Shown here piece after piece: positions 24,276 through 33,188 of a stretch of DNA of 64,000 bases; positions within the stretch are counted from its first letter, which is position 1, and every line of letters starts with the position of its first letter. The DNA is from JBBROS01 sp963752225 (GTDB lineage: Bacteria > Pseudomonadota > Alphaproteobacteria > Acetobacterales > Acetobacteraceae), in the NCBI GenBank assembly GCA_963752225.1, contig CAVVXS010000014.1, forward strand, positions 23,729-87,728, written 5' to 3'. The notes below the pieces were generated by a model. It was given only the letters and a program-made list of their open reading frames with translations. It searched no databases and was not told the origin of the DNA. Position numbers and translations under genes: made by a program.

Positions 24276-25220
24276 ATGCCGATCCGCCCCATCCTGACGT
24301 TCGCCGCGCTCGGCGTCGCCGTCGCCGCCGTGGCACATGCCCGCACGCTCGAGGTCGGGCCCGGCAAGGAGTTCAAGCAGCCATCCGACGCCATCGGCGC
24401 CGCCAAGGCGGGGGACGTGGTGCGCATTGCCGAGGGCGAATATTTCGACTGCGCCACCGCCCGCGCCCCGCGGATGGTGATCGAAGGAGTGGGCGACGCC
24501 GCCAAGGTCGTGCTGACGGACAAGGCCTGCTCCGGCAAGGGCATGCTGATCACCACCGGCAACGGCATCACCGTCCGCAACCTGACGCTCACCCGTGCCC
24601 GCGTGCCGGACGGCAACGGCGCCGGTATCCGCAACGAGGCGCCGGACCTGACAGTGGAGGGCGTCCGGTTCGTCAACAACCAGAACGGCATCCTGTCCAC
24701 CCCCGCCGAGCCGGGCACGGTCACGATCAAGGACAGCCTGTTCGACCGCAACGGCGGCTGCGTGAACCCCGGCGGCTGCGCCCATGGCGTATACGTCAAC
24801 GCGAGCACCCTGCTGCACATCGAGAACACCACCTTCACCGGCACCAAGCAGGGCCACCACATCAAGAGCCGCGCGCAACGCACCGAGGTGGTCGGGTGCA
24901 ACATCGCCGACGGTCCGGAGGGCACCGCCTCGTACGAGATCGAGGCGCCGATCGGCGGCAGCCTCGTGGTGCGCAACTCGACGCTGGAAAAGGGCCCGCA
25001 GGCCGAGAACCATAGCGCGGCGATCGTGATCGGCGCCGAGGGCGTGTCGCAGCCGACGCGGGAGATCACGGTCGAGAACAACACGTTCCGCAACGATGGA
25101 CCCTGGAACACCCTGTTCGTGCGCAACCTGACCGCGACCGAGGCCATGCTGCGCGGCAACCGGATCACCGGCAGCGTCAAGCCGCTCGACGGTGACGGCA
25201 AGGTCGTTGCGTCGCGGTGA
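24276..25220 (+). CDS. Secreted right-handed parallel beta-helix protein, copy 1
   Basis: A 314-residue exported protein with signal peptide MPIRPILTFAALGVAVAA (cleavage near AHA-RTL). The mature part is built of short strand turns with regular N/D ladders: DAIGAAKAGDVVRIAEGEYFD, ITVRNLTLTRARVP, NGAGIRNEAPDLTVEGVRFVN, GNRITG, typical of pectate-lyase-like polysaccharide-binding or -cleaving beta-helices. AGDVVRIAEGEY is the common entry turn of such folds. Start codon follows GAGAGGAGCCGCCC. It overlaps the paralogue downstream by 29 bases. Probably handles a surface or periplasmic polysaccharide. Confidence 0.82.
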   Translation: MPIRPILTFAALGVAVAAVAHARTLEVGPGKEFKQPSDAIGAAKAGDVVRIAEGEYFDCATARAPRMVIEGVGDAAKVVLTDKACSGKGMLITTGNGITVRNLTLTRARVPDGNGAGIRNEAPDLTVEGVRFVNNQNGILSTPAEPGTVTIKDSLFDRNGGCVNPGGCAHGVYVNASTLLHIENTTFTGTKQGHHIKSRAQRTEVVGCNIADGPEGTASYEIEAPIGGSLVVRNSTLEKGPQAENHSAAIVIGAEGVSQPTREITVENNTFRNDGPWNTLFVRNLTATEAMLRGNRITGSVKPLDGDGKVVASR

Positions 25221-26217
25221 AGCGGCACTCCGCGCCGGACTCCTGCTCGCCGGCGTGCTGCCGTCCGTCGTGCTCGCGAGCCCCGCATGCGGCCGCACCT
25301 TGCAGGTCGGCGAGGGGGCGGCGTTCCATTCTCTGACCGAGGCGGTGGCGCAGGCCGCGGCCGGAGACACCATCGTGCTGGCGCCGGGCGAGTATTACGA
25401 GTGTGCGGCGACGACCGTGCCCGATCTGACGCTGCAGGGCGCCGGGGCGGCGACGGTGCTGACGGATCGGACCTGCGCCGGCAAGGCGCTGCTGATCGCG
25501 CAAGGCGACCGGCTCACGGTGCGCGACCTGGTGTTGGCGCGGGCTCGGGTGCCGGACATGAACGGCGCCGGCATCCGGCTCGAAGGGCAGGGCCTGCTGG
25601 TCGAGCGGGTGCGGTTCGAGAACGACCAGGTCGGCGTGCTGGCCGCGGCCGGCGGCTCCGGCTCGGTAACGGTCCGGGATTGCACGTTCACCGGCGGCGG
25701 CGTCGGCGGCGAGCGCCCGGCCTATGCGCTTTGGGTCGGCGGGGTTTCGCGATTGCTGGTCGAAGGGTCGAGCTTCGCGGACAGCAAAGGCGGCCAGATC
25801 AGCAGCGGCGCCGAACGGACCGAGCTCGCCGGCAGCCGCATCGAAACCGGGGCCGAAGGCGGCGCCGGCGCAGCGGTCGTCGTGTCCGCGGGTGCGCTGC
25901 TGATGCGCGACAACGTCGTGGCGGTCGGCCCGGCGCCGCCACCGCGAAACGCCGCCGTGCAGGCGAGCGGGGCGGCGGCGGAGCTGCGCGGCAACCGGCT
26001 GCTGAACACCACCGGCCGGCCGCAAGCGCTGCTGCTGGACTGGACGTCGGCGAGTCCGGTCCTGGACGCCAACACCGTCGGACCCGGCGACAGCGTCGTG
26101 TCCAGCGAAGGTCTGTGGCACCACCGTGCCAGCGTTGTCGCGCACCGCGTGCTGGGGGACGCGCGCGCCGCGGCGGGGCGGGCGAAGCGGTTGCTGCAAG
26201 GAGTGCTGGGCCGTTGA
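25192..26217 (+). CDS. Secreted right-handed parallel beta-helix protein, copy 2
   Basis: A 341-residue paralogue of the preceding protein: ACGRTLQVGEGAAFHSLTEA, AAGDTIVLAPGEYYE, LVLARARVPDMNGAGIR and VRFENDQVGVLAA align turn for turn with copy 1. It begins with GTG 25192, 29 bases inside copy 1, and its signal peptide (LRAGLLLAGVLPSVVLASPA) is partly encoded after that gene's stop. The C terminus carries an extra basic helix (GRAKRLLQGVLGR). Overlap shows translational coupling; the tandem pair arose by duplication. Confidence 0.8.
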   Translation: MTARSLRRGEAALRAGLLLAGVLPSVVLASPACGRTLQVGEGAAFHSLTEAVAQAAAGDTIVLAPGEYYECAATTVPDLTLQGAGAATVLTDRTCAGKALLIAQGDRLTVRDLVLARARVPDMNGAGIRLEGQGLLVERVRFENDQVGVLAAAGGSGSVTVRDCTFTGGGVGGERPAYALWVGGVSRLLVEGSSFADSKGGQISSGAERTELAGSRIETGAEGGAGAAVVVSAGALLMRDNVVAVGPAPPPRNAAVQASGAAAELRGNRLLNTTGRPQALLLDWTSASPVLDANTVGPGDSVVSSEGLWHHRASVVAHRVLGDARAAAGRAKRLLQGVLGR

Positions 26218-28100
26218 AGCGGGCGCCGGTCACCGCGCTGGCGCGGGCCTGCCTCGTGCTGATGGCGGTGCTGCACGGCGCTGCGGCGCGGGCCGATGAG
26301 CGCTGGGACCGCTGGCAGCTGCTGCTGTGGCAGGACCGGACCGCCGCCCAACTCGCCGGCTTGCCGCTTCTCGGCTTCACCGGCACCAAGCTGCGCGCCA
26401 CCAATGGCGATGTGGATGCCGACGAGCTGGCGCGCCGGCTGTCGCTCGGGCTGCCGTTCTACCTCGAGAACCTCGCGACCGACTTCTACGCCCCCTACCA
26501 TCGCTTCCTGCCGGGCCGCAGCGTCACCGCGCTGTTCGACGCGGCCAAGGCGCGGCGCCGGGCCGACCCGGCCGACTGGTCCGTGTTCGTGCGCGAGCCG
26601 AGCCTGTCCGACCCCGCATGGCGGGAGCGGGTCCGCAGCCGGCTCGACCGCGTGGTGCGGTCGCAACGCGGCAACCGGCCGCTGTTCTACAACCTCGGCG
26701 ACGAGACCGGCATCGGCGACCTCGCCGCGGCCTGGGACGCCGATCTGGCGCCTGCCTCGCTCGACGGCTTCCACGCCTGGCTGCGCACCCAATACCCGAG
26801 CCTCGACGCGTTGAATGCGGAGTGGGGGACGCAGTACCCGTCCTTCGACGCCGCCGAGCCCGAGCTGACCGACGCGGCCCTGCGGCGGACCGACGGCAAT
26901 TTCGCGCAGTGGTCGGATTTCAAGGCGTGGATGGACGTGGCCTTCGCTGGCGCGGTTCGGATGGGAACCGACGCGGTGCACGCCGCCGACCCGGGTGCGT
27001 GGGCTGCGCTCGAGGGCGCGCAGGTGCCGGGCTGGGGCGGCTACGATTACACGCTGCTGGCGCCGGCGGTCGATGTGATGGAGATCTACGACTATGGCGA
27101 GGCGCTGGACCTGGCCCAGGCGTTCAACCCCGCCCTGATCCCGCTGCGCACCAGCTTTGCCGTCGGTCCGCGCGAACGCCATGCCGTGTGGCGCAACCTG
27201 CTGCATGGCGGGCGCGGCGAGGTCGTGTGGGACGAGGCGGACGACGTCGTGGCCGCCGACGGTAGCCCCGGCCCGCGCGGGCTCGAACTGGCCGCGTTGG
27301 CGCGCGCGATCGGCCCGGTCGCGTCCGCGTTGCGCGCCGCGGCGCCCGATCCGGATCCGGTCGCGGTGCTCTACAGCCCGGCGAGCTTCCGCGTCCGCTG
27401 GCTGCTGGACCGCCAAGGCGGTGACCGGGATTGGGCCGCGCGCGACGCCGAGCGCGAGTACGACGACAATGCCTGGCGGGCGAGCCGCCGCGTGCTCCTG
27501 CGCCGTCTGGCGGAACTCGGGGTGCAGCCGCAATTCGTGTCGGGCGCCATGCTGCAGGCGGGCGAGTTGGTCGCCCGCGGGATCAAGGTGCTGTTCCTGC
27601 CGCATGCCATCGCGCTGTCCGACGCGGAGGTGGCGGCGGTGGCGTCGTTTGGGGCGGCCGGCGGCACGGTGCTGGCGGACACCGAGCCCGGGCTGTTCGA
27701 CGGGCATGGACGCCGGCGGGCGGCGCCGCCGTTGCCTGGCGTGTCGCACCCGCAAGCGGCGCGGCCCGACGCCGAGGACGCCGCGCCGGCTACGCTCGAT
27801 GCGCTGGCCGGTCTGCTGCGCGAGGCCGGGGCAGAACCGAGGGTCCGTCTGCTCGGTCCGGATCGGCAGCAGGCGACGGGGGTGGAGGCGCGGTGGTTCC
27901 GTGGCCCGCAGGGCTCGATTCTGGCGCTGCAGGCGGGGCGGCCGTGGGGCGCGCCGCCGCAGGTCACCATCCGCTTGCCGTCCCCGGCCGCCTTGTCCGA
28001 CTTGCGCGCCGGCGACGCCCCGCGCTCGACCGACACGCTCGACCTCGCGCTGGACGGGATTGAGCCGACGGTGCTGCTGCTCGGCCGAGCGCTACCATGA
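26214..28100 (+). CDS. Secreted GH42-like glycoside hydrolase
   Basis: A 628-residue protein. Start set at TTG 26214, which overlaps the previous stop (TTGA) and has AAGGAG 11 bases upstream; it gives signal peptide LKRAPVTALARACLVLMAV ending ARADE. The catalytic barrel shows FYNLGDETGIGDLAAAWD, FHAWLRTQYPSLDALNAEWG (a typical GH42 helix), ALEGAQVPGWGGYDY and MEIYDYGEALD. A C-terminal trimerisation/GATase-like domain follows (VLFLPHAIALSDAEVAAVAS, GGTVLADTEPG). The family is beta-galactosidase-like; secretion and the neighbouring beta-helix proteins point to a polysaccharide substrate. Confidence 0.78.
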   Translation: MKRAPVTALARACLVLMAVLHGAAARADERWDRWQLLLWQDRTAAQLAGLPLLGFTGTKLRATNGDVDADELARRLSLGLPFYLENLATDFYAPYHRFLPGRSVTALFDAAKARRRADPADWSVFVREPSLSDPAWRERVRSRLDRVVRSQRGNRPLFYNLGDETGIGDLAAAWDADLAPASLDGFHAWLRTQYPSLDALNAEWGTQYPSFDAAEPELTDAALRRTDGNFAQWSDFKAWMDVAFAGAVRMGTDAVHAADPGAWAALEGAQVPGWGGYDYTLLAPAVDVMEIYDYGEALDLAQAFNPALIPLRTSFAVGPRERHAVWRNLLHGGRGEVVWDEADDVVAADGSPGPRGLELAALARAIGPVASALRAAAPDPDPVAVLYSPASFRVRWLLDRQGGDRDWAARDAEREYDDNAWRASRRVLLRRLAELGVQPQFVSGAMLQAGELVARGIKVLFLPHAIALSDAEVAAVASFGAAGGTVLADTEPGLFDGHGRRRAAPPLPGVSHPQAARPDAEDAAPATLDALAGLLREAGAEPRVRLLGPDRQQATGVEARWFRGPQGSILALQAGRPWGAPPQVTIRLPSPAALSDLRAGDAPRSTDTLDLALDGIEPTVLLLGRALP

Positions 28101-28158
28101 AACCTGTGCCCGCCGGACGGGTTTGGATGGATGTCCGACCCGCCGAGGAGCAACGTTG

Positions 28159-28661
28159 ATGAGCACCACCACCGATACGCCCGAGGTCCGCGAGAAGCTG
28201 TGGTCCATGATGAAGGACACGCAGTTCGCGATGCTGACCACCGACGACGGCGGCCGGTTACGCGCTCGGCCGATGGCGGCCAGCCAAAACGGTTTCGATG
28301 GCACGGTATGGTTCTTCACCAAGGCCAGCAGCCACAAGGTCGATGAGGTCGGATCCGACCGCCACGTTGGAATAACCTACGCCGACCCGAGCAAGCAGAA
28401 CTACGTCAGCCTGTCCGGCACCGCGTCGCTCGTCACCGACAAGGCCTCGGTGAAGGAGCATTGGAGCGAGCCGCTGCGGACCTGGTTTCCCAAGGGCGTC
28501 GAGGACCCCGACATCGCCCTGCTGAAGGTGAAGGTGGAGGCGGCCGAGGTACCTGGGACGCGCCCAACAGCACCATGGTCCACGCTTATGGCTACGTGAA
28601 GGCGGTGCTGACCGGCACGCCGCCGCACCCGGGTGAGAACCAGAAGGTCAGCTTCGCTTAG
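28159..28661 (+). pseudogene. Pyridoxamine-phosphate-oxidase-like stress protein, frameshifted
   Basis: Similar to the general stress protein 26 branch of the PNPOx-like flavin-binding split barrel: REKLWSMMKDTQFAMLTTDD, GTVWFFTKASSHKVDEV, GITYADPSKQNYVSLSGTA. The frame opened at ATG 28159 would end at 28599 with an unlike tail, but from about 28550 the family's ending (WDAPNSTMVHAYGYVKA, stop 28661) continues in another frame. The break is at GAGGTACCTGGGAC, where two extra bases (or one lost) explain the shift. It is either a recent mutation or a sequencing error. If whole, about 167 residues. Confidence 0.75.
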
Positions 28662-28681
28662 CCGGCGATAGCCCACACCAA

Positions 28682-28717
28682 GCGGCGGCGGCTCCCTCGG
28701 GGGTTGGCCGCCGCCGC
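28682..28717. terminator. Convergent GC hairpin
   Basis: GCGGCGGCGGC (28682-28692) and GCCGCCGCCGC (28707-28717) pair perfectly over 11 bases around a 14-base loop, between the converging stress-protein gene and flgH. Confidence 0.6.
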
Positions 28718-28730
28718 CGCGGCGTTGCGT

Positions 28731-29456
28731 TCAGAACGGCAGGATGATGTCCAGGATCTGCTGTCCGTAGCGCGGCTGCTGCACGTCGCTGATCTGCCCG
28801 CGGCCACCATAAGCGATGCGTGCCTCGGCGAGGCGGTCGTGACGGACCGTGTTGTCGCTGGCGATGTCCTGCGGCCGGATCACGCCGCTGACTTGCAGCT
28901 CGCGCAGCTCCGAGTTGACCCGCACTTCCTGCCGCGCCGCGACGCCCAGGTTGCCGTTCGGCATGACCTGGGTGATCACGCCGGCAAGGCGCAATGTGAC
29001 GGTCTCGTTCCGCTTGATGGAACCGCTACCGGCTGCGGTGCCCTTGCTGTTGGTCGACACCAGTGAGGCCGGGTCCGACTTGGAGAAGATCTTCGGCAAT
29101 GACGCCTGAAACCCGAGCAGGCTCGGCAGTCCCGCGGATTCGTTGCCGGCGCGGTTGCTGGCGCTTTCGGTCTTGAGGTCAGCCGTGTCGGTGATGTTCA
29201 CCAGCACCGTCACGATGTCGCCGACCTGGGCCGCGCGCTGGTCCTTGAAGAAGGCGCGGCTGCCGGCTCGCCACAGGCTGTTCGCTTCGGCCGGCTCCGA
29301 CTGGGCGCGCGGCATCGGCAGGGTGATCGGGCGGTAGGACGGGTCGGCGGTGGGATCGCCGGACGGCGTCATCGCTGGCGGCCGTCCGACCTCGGACAGC
29401 TTGCCCAGCGTGCCGCAGCCGGACAGCAGCAGCACCAGGAGAATGAGCGCCCTCAT
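28731..29456 (-). CDS. flgH: Flagellar L-ring protein FlgH
   Basis: A 241-residue outer-membrane lipoprotein forming the L ring around the flagellar rod. The lipobox is LLLSGC at residues 9-14. Family blocks: SLWRAGSRAFFKDQRAAQVGDIVTVLVNI, NESAGLPSLLGF, AGVITQVMPNGNLGVAARQEVRVNSELRELQVSGVIRPQDI (read as consecutive segments) and a C-terminal YGGRGQISDVQQPRYGQQILDIILPF. It overlaps the flgA stop by 4 bases and is last in a flgF-flgG-flgA-flgH unit. Confidence 0.96.
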   Translation of the reverse strand: MRALILLVLLLSGCGTLGKLSEVGRPPAMTPSGDPTADPSYRPITLPMPRAQSEPAEANSLWRAGSRAFFKDQRAAQVGDIVTVLVNITDTADLKTESASNRAGNESAGLPSLLGFQASLPKIFSKSDPASLVSTNSKGTAAGSGSIKRNETVTLRLAGVITQVMPNGNLGVAARQEVRVNSELRELQVSGVIRPQDIASDNTVRHDRLAEARIAYGGRGQISDVQQPRYGQQILDIILPF

Positions 29457-30400
29457 CGCACCGCCACCTGCTGGCCGACCAGTGTCCGGGTGCCGGGCGC
29501 CACGCGCGCTTGCCCCGGTCCGATAATGTCGGCCTCCAGCACGGCGCGCGTGTAGGGGTTGGTGACGTGGATACGCTCGCCCAGGCCGCCCGCTTCGTTG
29601 GCGATGCCTTGCGCCGTCAACGCCAGGCCGGGGCCATCGAGCGTCAGCACCAAGGGTGCGCCCTTGGTCACCAGCACCGGCCGCCCGAGATCGGCCAGCG
29701 CAATCGCCTGACCGGCGGCAATCGGGCGACGCAGCGCTTGGCCTTCCGCCTGCCCGGCCGCGCGTACCACGTCACCGCGGGCCAGCCCAACGCGCAGGCG
29801 GGTCCATTGCAGGTCGCCGGCCAGCACGACGTCCCCGGGCAGCATCGCCCGGCGCAGCACCGGGACCGAAACCATCTCCTGCACCCGTCCGGACAGGCGC
29901 AATTGCATGGGAGGCACGCCGTCGGCCACGACCTGCAGCATCGTCGTGAAACGTCCGGTGGCGGCGTCGAACTCGGTCGCCGAGAAGTCGATCGCGGGCG
30001 GCGCGCCGACCGGCAACGGCGCGGTCGAGAACGCCGGCAGGTCGATGTCGGAGTCGCGCGGGGCGCCGGCTCCGAGCAGCGCTTCGCGCAACCGTCCGAT
30101 GACGTCTTCCTTGGTCAGCGCCCGTCCCGACCGTTCCAGCACGGCGCGGTCGCCGGGTCCCGCCGGATGCCAGTCGACCTTGAACATGCGGGCGATCGCC
30201 AGCAGTTGCGGCGCTTCCACGGTAATCCGGGCGCCGGGCGCCGGCGCCGGGCCGAGCGGGCGGCTGTCGGCGCCGTCGAACAAGTCCGACAGCCGCACGA
30301 CGGCGCCGTCCAGTGTGGTGAACGGCTTCAGCGTCGCGCCGTGCGCCGCAATCGGCAGCGCGCACAGCGCCAGCAGGAGGGGTCGGATCATGGATGTCAC
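29453..30400 (-). CDS. flgA: Flagellar P-ring assembly chaperone FlgA
   Basis: A 315-residue periplasmic protein with signal peptide MIRPLLLALCALPIAAHG, needed to assemble the FlgI P ring. The C-terminal SAF-like half is diagnostic: LRRAMLPGDVVLAGDLQWTRL, LRRPIAAGQAIALADL, VTKGAPLVLTLDGPGLALTAQG and AVLEADIIGPGQARV. The first half is longer than in enterobacteria, as in other Alphaproteobacteria. Start taken as GTG 30400 (GTGACATCC), which overlaps the flgG stop as GTGA; the ATG at 30391 is also possible. Confidence 0.93.
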   Translation of the reverse strand: MTSMIRPLLLALCALPIAAHGATLKPFTTLDGAVVRLSDLFDGADSRPLGPAPAPGARITVEAPQLLAIARMFKVDWHPAGPGDRAVLERSGRALTKEDVIGRLREALLGAGAPRDSDIDLPAFSTAPLPVGAPPAIDFSATEFDAATGRFTTMLQVVADGVPPMQLRLSGRVQEMVSVPVLRRAMLPGDVVLAGDLQWTRLRVGLARGDVVRAAGQAEGQALRRPIAAGQAIALADLGRPVLVTKGAPLVLTLDGPGLALTAQGIANEAGGLGERIHVTNPYTRAVLEADIIGPGQARVAPGTRTLVGQQVAVR

Positions 30401-31182
30401 CGCAGGTTCGTGAGGGTGGATTGCATCTGGTCGCTGGTGGTGATCACCCGGCTGTTCATCTCGTAGGCGCGCTGGGCGGTGATCAGGTTGGTGATCTCGC
30501 TGACGATGTTGACGTTGCTGCTCTCGACGAAGCCCTGCAGCACGCTGCCGAAGCCGGGCTGGCCCGGGTTGCCGGTGACGGCGTTGCCCGACGCGGCGCT
30601 GGCCATCAGCAGGTTGTCGCCCTTGGCCTCGAGCCCGGCGTCGTTTGGGAACACTGCGAGCTGGATGGTGCCGACCGTGGTCGGGTTGGTGGTGCCGTCG
30701 ATCTTTGCCTGAACCTCGCCGCCGGCATTGATGGTGACGTCGGTTGCGTTCGCCGGGACGGTGATGCCGGGCGCGACCGGGTAGCCGTCCGCGGTCACGA
30801 TCTGCCCGGCCGGCGACAGGCCGAAGGTGCCGTCGCGCGAATAGGCGGTCTCCCCGCTCGGCAGCGTCACCTGGAAGTAGCCGTTGCCCTTGATCGCGAC
30901 GTCGTGGCTGTTGCTGGTCTGCTGCAGGTTGCCCTGCTCGTTGATGCGGTAGATCGCCGCCGTGCGCACGCCGAGGCCCACCTGCGCGCCCGATGGCACC
31001 ACCGTGCCGGTGTCGCTGCTGTTGGAGCCGACCCGGCGCATGTTCTGGTAGATGAGGTCCTGGAACTCGGCCCGGCGCCGCTTGAATCCCGTCGTCGTCA
31101 TGTTTGCGATGTTGTTGGAGATGACCTCCACGTTGGTCTGCTGGGCCTGCATGCCGGTCCCGGCGATGTCGAGCGAGCGCAT
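30397..31182 (-). CDS. flgG: Flagellar distal rod protein FlgG
   Basis: A 261-residue rod protein. It has the flagellar-rod N-terminal motif (MRSLDIAGTGMQAQQTNVEVISNNIANMTTTGFK, in parts), the central YFQVTLPSGETAYSRDGTFGL region and the conserved C terminus LQGFVESSNVNIVSEITNLI followed by AQRAYEMNSRVI, which packs as coiled coil. It is typical in length. It lies 3 bases downstream of flgF. Confidence 0.97.
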   Translation of the reverse strand: MRSLDIAGTGMQAQQTNVEVISNNIANMTTTGFKRRRAEFQDLIYQNMRRVGSNSSDTGTVVPSGAQVGLGVRTAAIYRINEQGNLQQTSNSHDVAIKGNGYFQVTLPSGETAYSRDGTFGLSPAGQIVTADGYPVAPGITVPANATDVTINAGGEVQAKIDGTTNPTTVGTIQLAVFPNDAGLEAKGDNLLMASAASGNAVTGNPGQPGFGSVLQGFVESSNVNIVSEITNLITAQRAYEMNSRVITTSDQMQSTLTNLR

Positions 31183-31185
31183 GGG

Positions 31186-31926
31186 CTACTCCTTCCGTTG
31201 CGTAAGTTTGTCGATGGCGCCCTGCATCCGCTGCGCCTCGCCCTCGACGAGTTGCGCGGTGAATTGGAACGAGCGCAGGCCGGACATCATCCGGCTCATT
31301 TCCATTATTGGCTGGACGTTGCTGTCTTCGATGGCGCCCTGCACGACCTTCGGCTGCGCGACCGGACTAGTCGGCGTGTCGGCCTTCAGCACCGTGCCGC
31401 CTTCGCCTTGCAGCTTGGCGAGGTCCGCCGGTTGCACCACGCCGATGCGGCCGATCGTGCCGTTCTCGCTGCTGATCGCGCCGTCGGCGGTGACGGTGAG
31501 ATTGATGTCGGCGGGCGAGATCCGCAGCTTCTGGCCGGCCGTGTCGAGCAGCGCGTTGCCTTGCGTGTCGGAGATGGTTCCGTCGCTTTGCGCGGTGAAG
31601 CGTCCGGCTCGGGTCAGGCGCGGGCCGCGCGGCGTGTCGACCGTAAAGAAGCCCTCGCCGCCGATCGCGAGGTCGAGCGGGTTCCCGGTGTGCTGCAGCG
31701 GTCCCTCGGCCTGGTCGCGCCAGGTTGCGCGGTCCTGCACGAACGACACCGGCTTGGTGCCATGGGAGCCGTCGGTGCCGTTCTGCTTGGCGAGCCAATC
31801 GCTGAACAGCACGCGTTCGGCCTTGAACCCGGACGTGCCGGCATTGGCGAGGTTGGCGGCGGTGACGTCCAGCGCGCGTTGCTGGGCGGACAGGTAGGAC
31901 AGGGCGACGTAGCTGGTCAGTTCCAT
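31186..31926 (-). CDS. flgF: Flagellar proximal rod protein FlgF
   Basis: A 246-residue rod protein, first gene of the minus-strand flagellar unit. N-terminal ALSYLSAQQRALDVTAANLANAGTSGFKAERVLF (in two segments) is the rod/hook signature; the middle has GGEGFFTVDTPRGPRLTRAGRF; the end has VVQGAIEDSNVQPIMEMSRM. It is transcribed away from fliL, with 185 bases between the two genes for promoters. Confidence 0.94.
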   Translation of the reverse strand: MELTSYVALSYLSAQQRALDVTAANLANAGTSGFKAERVLFSDWLAKQNGTDGSHGTKPVSFVQDRATWRDQAEGPLQHTGNPLDLAIGGEGFFTVDTPRGPRLTRAGRFTAQSDGTISDTQGNALLDTAGQKLRISPADINLTVTADGAISSENGTIGRIGVVQPADLAKLQGEGGTVLKADTPTSPVAQPKVVQGAIEDSNVQPIMEMSRMMSGLRSFQFTAQLVEGEAQRMQGAIDKLTQRKE

Positions 31927-32111
31927 CGGAGCATCCGGTTGCGAATCTCGTTCCGCTTCCGCAAACCCGGTGCCAGCGCCCGCAGCCCGGTTTTTCTACG
32001 TTTCGCCCGACCCGGAACTGGGCATTTTTTGCCGCTCAGCCGTCTCTGCCGAGCGTTCGAAAGCCTTTATTAACTTCTCGGCGCCACTCTGCCCCCACAC
32101 GGAGGCACAGG

Positions 32112-32726
32112 ATGAGCGCAGCACCCGCACCCGAGGGCGAAGGCAAGAAGGCCGGTGGCAAGAAGAAGCTGCTGATCCTGATCGGCGCGCTGTTGCTGCT
32201 GGTCGGAGTCGGCGCGGGCGGCTGGTTTTCTGGCCTGATCCCGAAACTGCTGGGGCGCGGTCCGGCCGCCGAACAAACCGAGGCGAGCGCAGGGTCGGAG
32301 CACGACGCCAAGCCGGCGCATGGCGCGGCCGCCCCGGCGCATGGCGCTGCCGCGCCGGCGCATGGTGAAAAGCCATCGGGCGGCCATGGCGAAGCGGCCA
32401 AGGCGGAAAGCCCCAAAGGCTCGCCGCTGTTCATGGACCTGCCCGACATCATCGCCAACCTCAACACCGGCCCCAGGCGGGCGACGTTCGTGAAGCTCAA
32501 GGCCAAGCTCGAGCTGGCCAAGGCCGACGACCAGGCGGCGCTCACCGCCGCCATGCCACGCGTGCTCGACCTGTTTCAGGGCTACCTGCGGGAGATGCGG
32601 CCGGAGGAGCTGCGGGGAACCGCGGGCACTTACCGCCTGCGTGAGGAGCTGCTGGCCCGCGTCAACCTCGCCGCGCCGCCTGCGCGGGTGATGGCGGTCC
32701 TGTTCACGGAAATCATCGTGCAATGA
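32112..32726 (+). CDS. fliL: Flagellar basal-body-associated protein FliL
   Basis: A 204-residue single-pass inner-membrane protein: Lys/Gly-rich cytoplasmic start, one membrane segment (KKLLILIGALLLLVGVGAGG), and a periplasmic linker with three near copies of AHGAAAP before the FliL domain (MDLPDIIANLNTG, FVKLKAKLELAKADDQAALT, PRVLDLFQGYLREMRPEEL). The AHGAAAP repeats are low-complexity and probably vary between strains. FliL surrounds the stator plug and aids torque. First gene of a four-gene plus-strand run. Confidence 0.95.
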   Translation: MSAAPAPEGEGKKAGGKKKLLILIGALLLLVGVGAGGWFSGLIPKLLGRGPAAEQTEASAGSEHDAKPAHGAAAPAHGAAAPAHGEKPSGGHGEAAKAESPKGSPLFMDLPDIIANLNTGPRRATFVKLKAKLELAKADDQAALTAAMPRVLDLFQGYLREMRPEELRGTAGTYRLREELLARVNLAAPPARVMAVLFTEIIVQ

Positions 32727-32762
32727 CCCGTCTGCCGACGGCTTGCCCCAAGGGAGCCCAAA

Positions 32763-33188
32763 ATGGGTGGATTTGAAACTGCGTTGGAGTTCGCGTTGGT
32801 CGTCTTGCTCGGCATCACCCTGGTGCATGCCGTTCGCCTGCAACGTGCCATCGACGCCCTGCGCAAGGACCGGGCCAGCCTCGACGAAGCCGTCGCCGGC
32901 TTCGACAGCGGCGCTCGGCAGGCGGAGCTGAGCATGACCCGCATGCGCGACGCGGCGCAGACGCTCGGTGGCCGGCTCGAGGCGGCAACGGCCCTGCGCG
33001 ACGACCTGTCGTTCCTGTGCGAGCGCGGCACCCAGGTTGCCGATCGCCTCGACCACGCGGTCCGGGCAGCGCGCCCGCTCGAGCCGATGCCGACGCCGGC
33101 GGGGCCGCCCGTGCCGGCGCCGCCCGCGGCACCCGTGCGCAGTCAGGCCGAGCGCGACCTGCTGCAAGCCTTGCGAGGTGTCCGATGA
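32763..33188 (+). CDS. DUF6468-like flagellar-cluster membrane protein
   Basis: A 141-residue protein with an N-terminal membrane anchor (FALVVLLGITLVHAV), a helical/coiled-coil segment (LRKDRASLDEAVAGFDSGAR) and a proline-rich stretch before a final helix RSQAERDLLQALR. It resembles the DUF6468 proteins found next to fliL and motE in Rhodospirillales. Role unknown; position suggests the basal body or stator. Its stop overlaps the motE ATG (ATGA). Confidence 0.72.
   Translation: MGGFETALEFALVVLLGITLVHAVRLQRAIDALRKDRASLDEAVAGFDSGARQAELSMTRMRDAAQTLGGRLEAATALRDDLSFLCERGTQVADRLDHAVRAARPLEPMPTPAGPPVPAPPAAPVRSQAERDLLQALRGVR

Noticed and set aside
32019..32034. TGGGCATTTTTTGCCG upstream of fliL as a sigma-54 (GG-N10-GC) flagellar promoter
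   Set aside because: The GG and GC elements are one base too close (nine instead of ten between them) and the TGGCAC half is poor.
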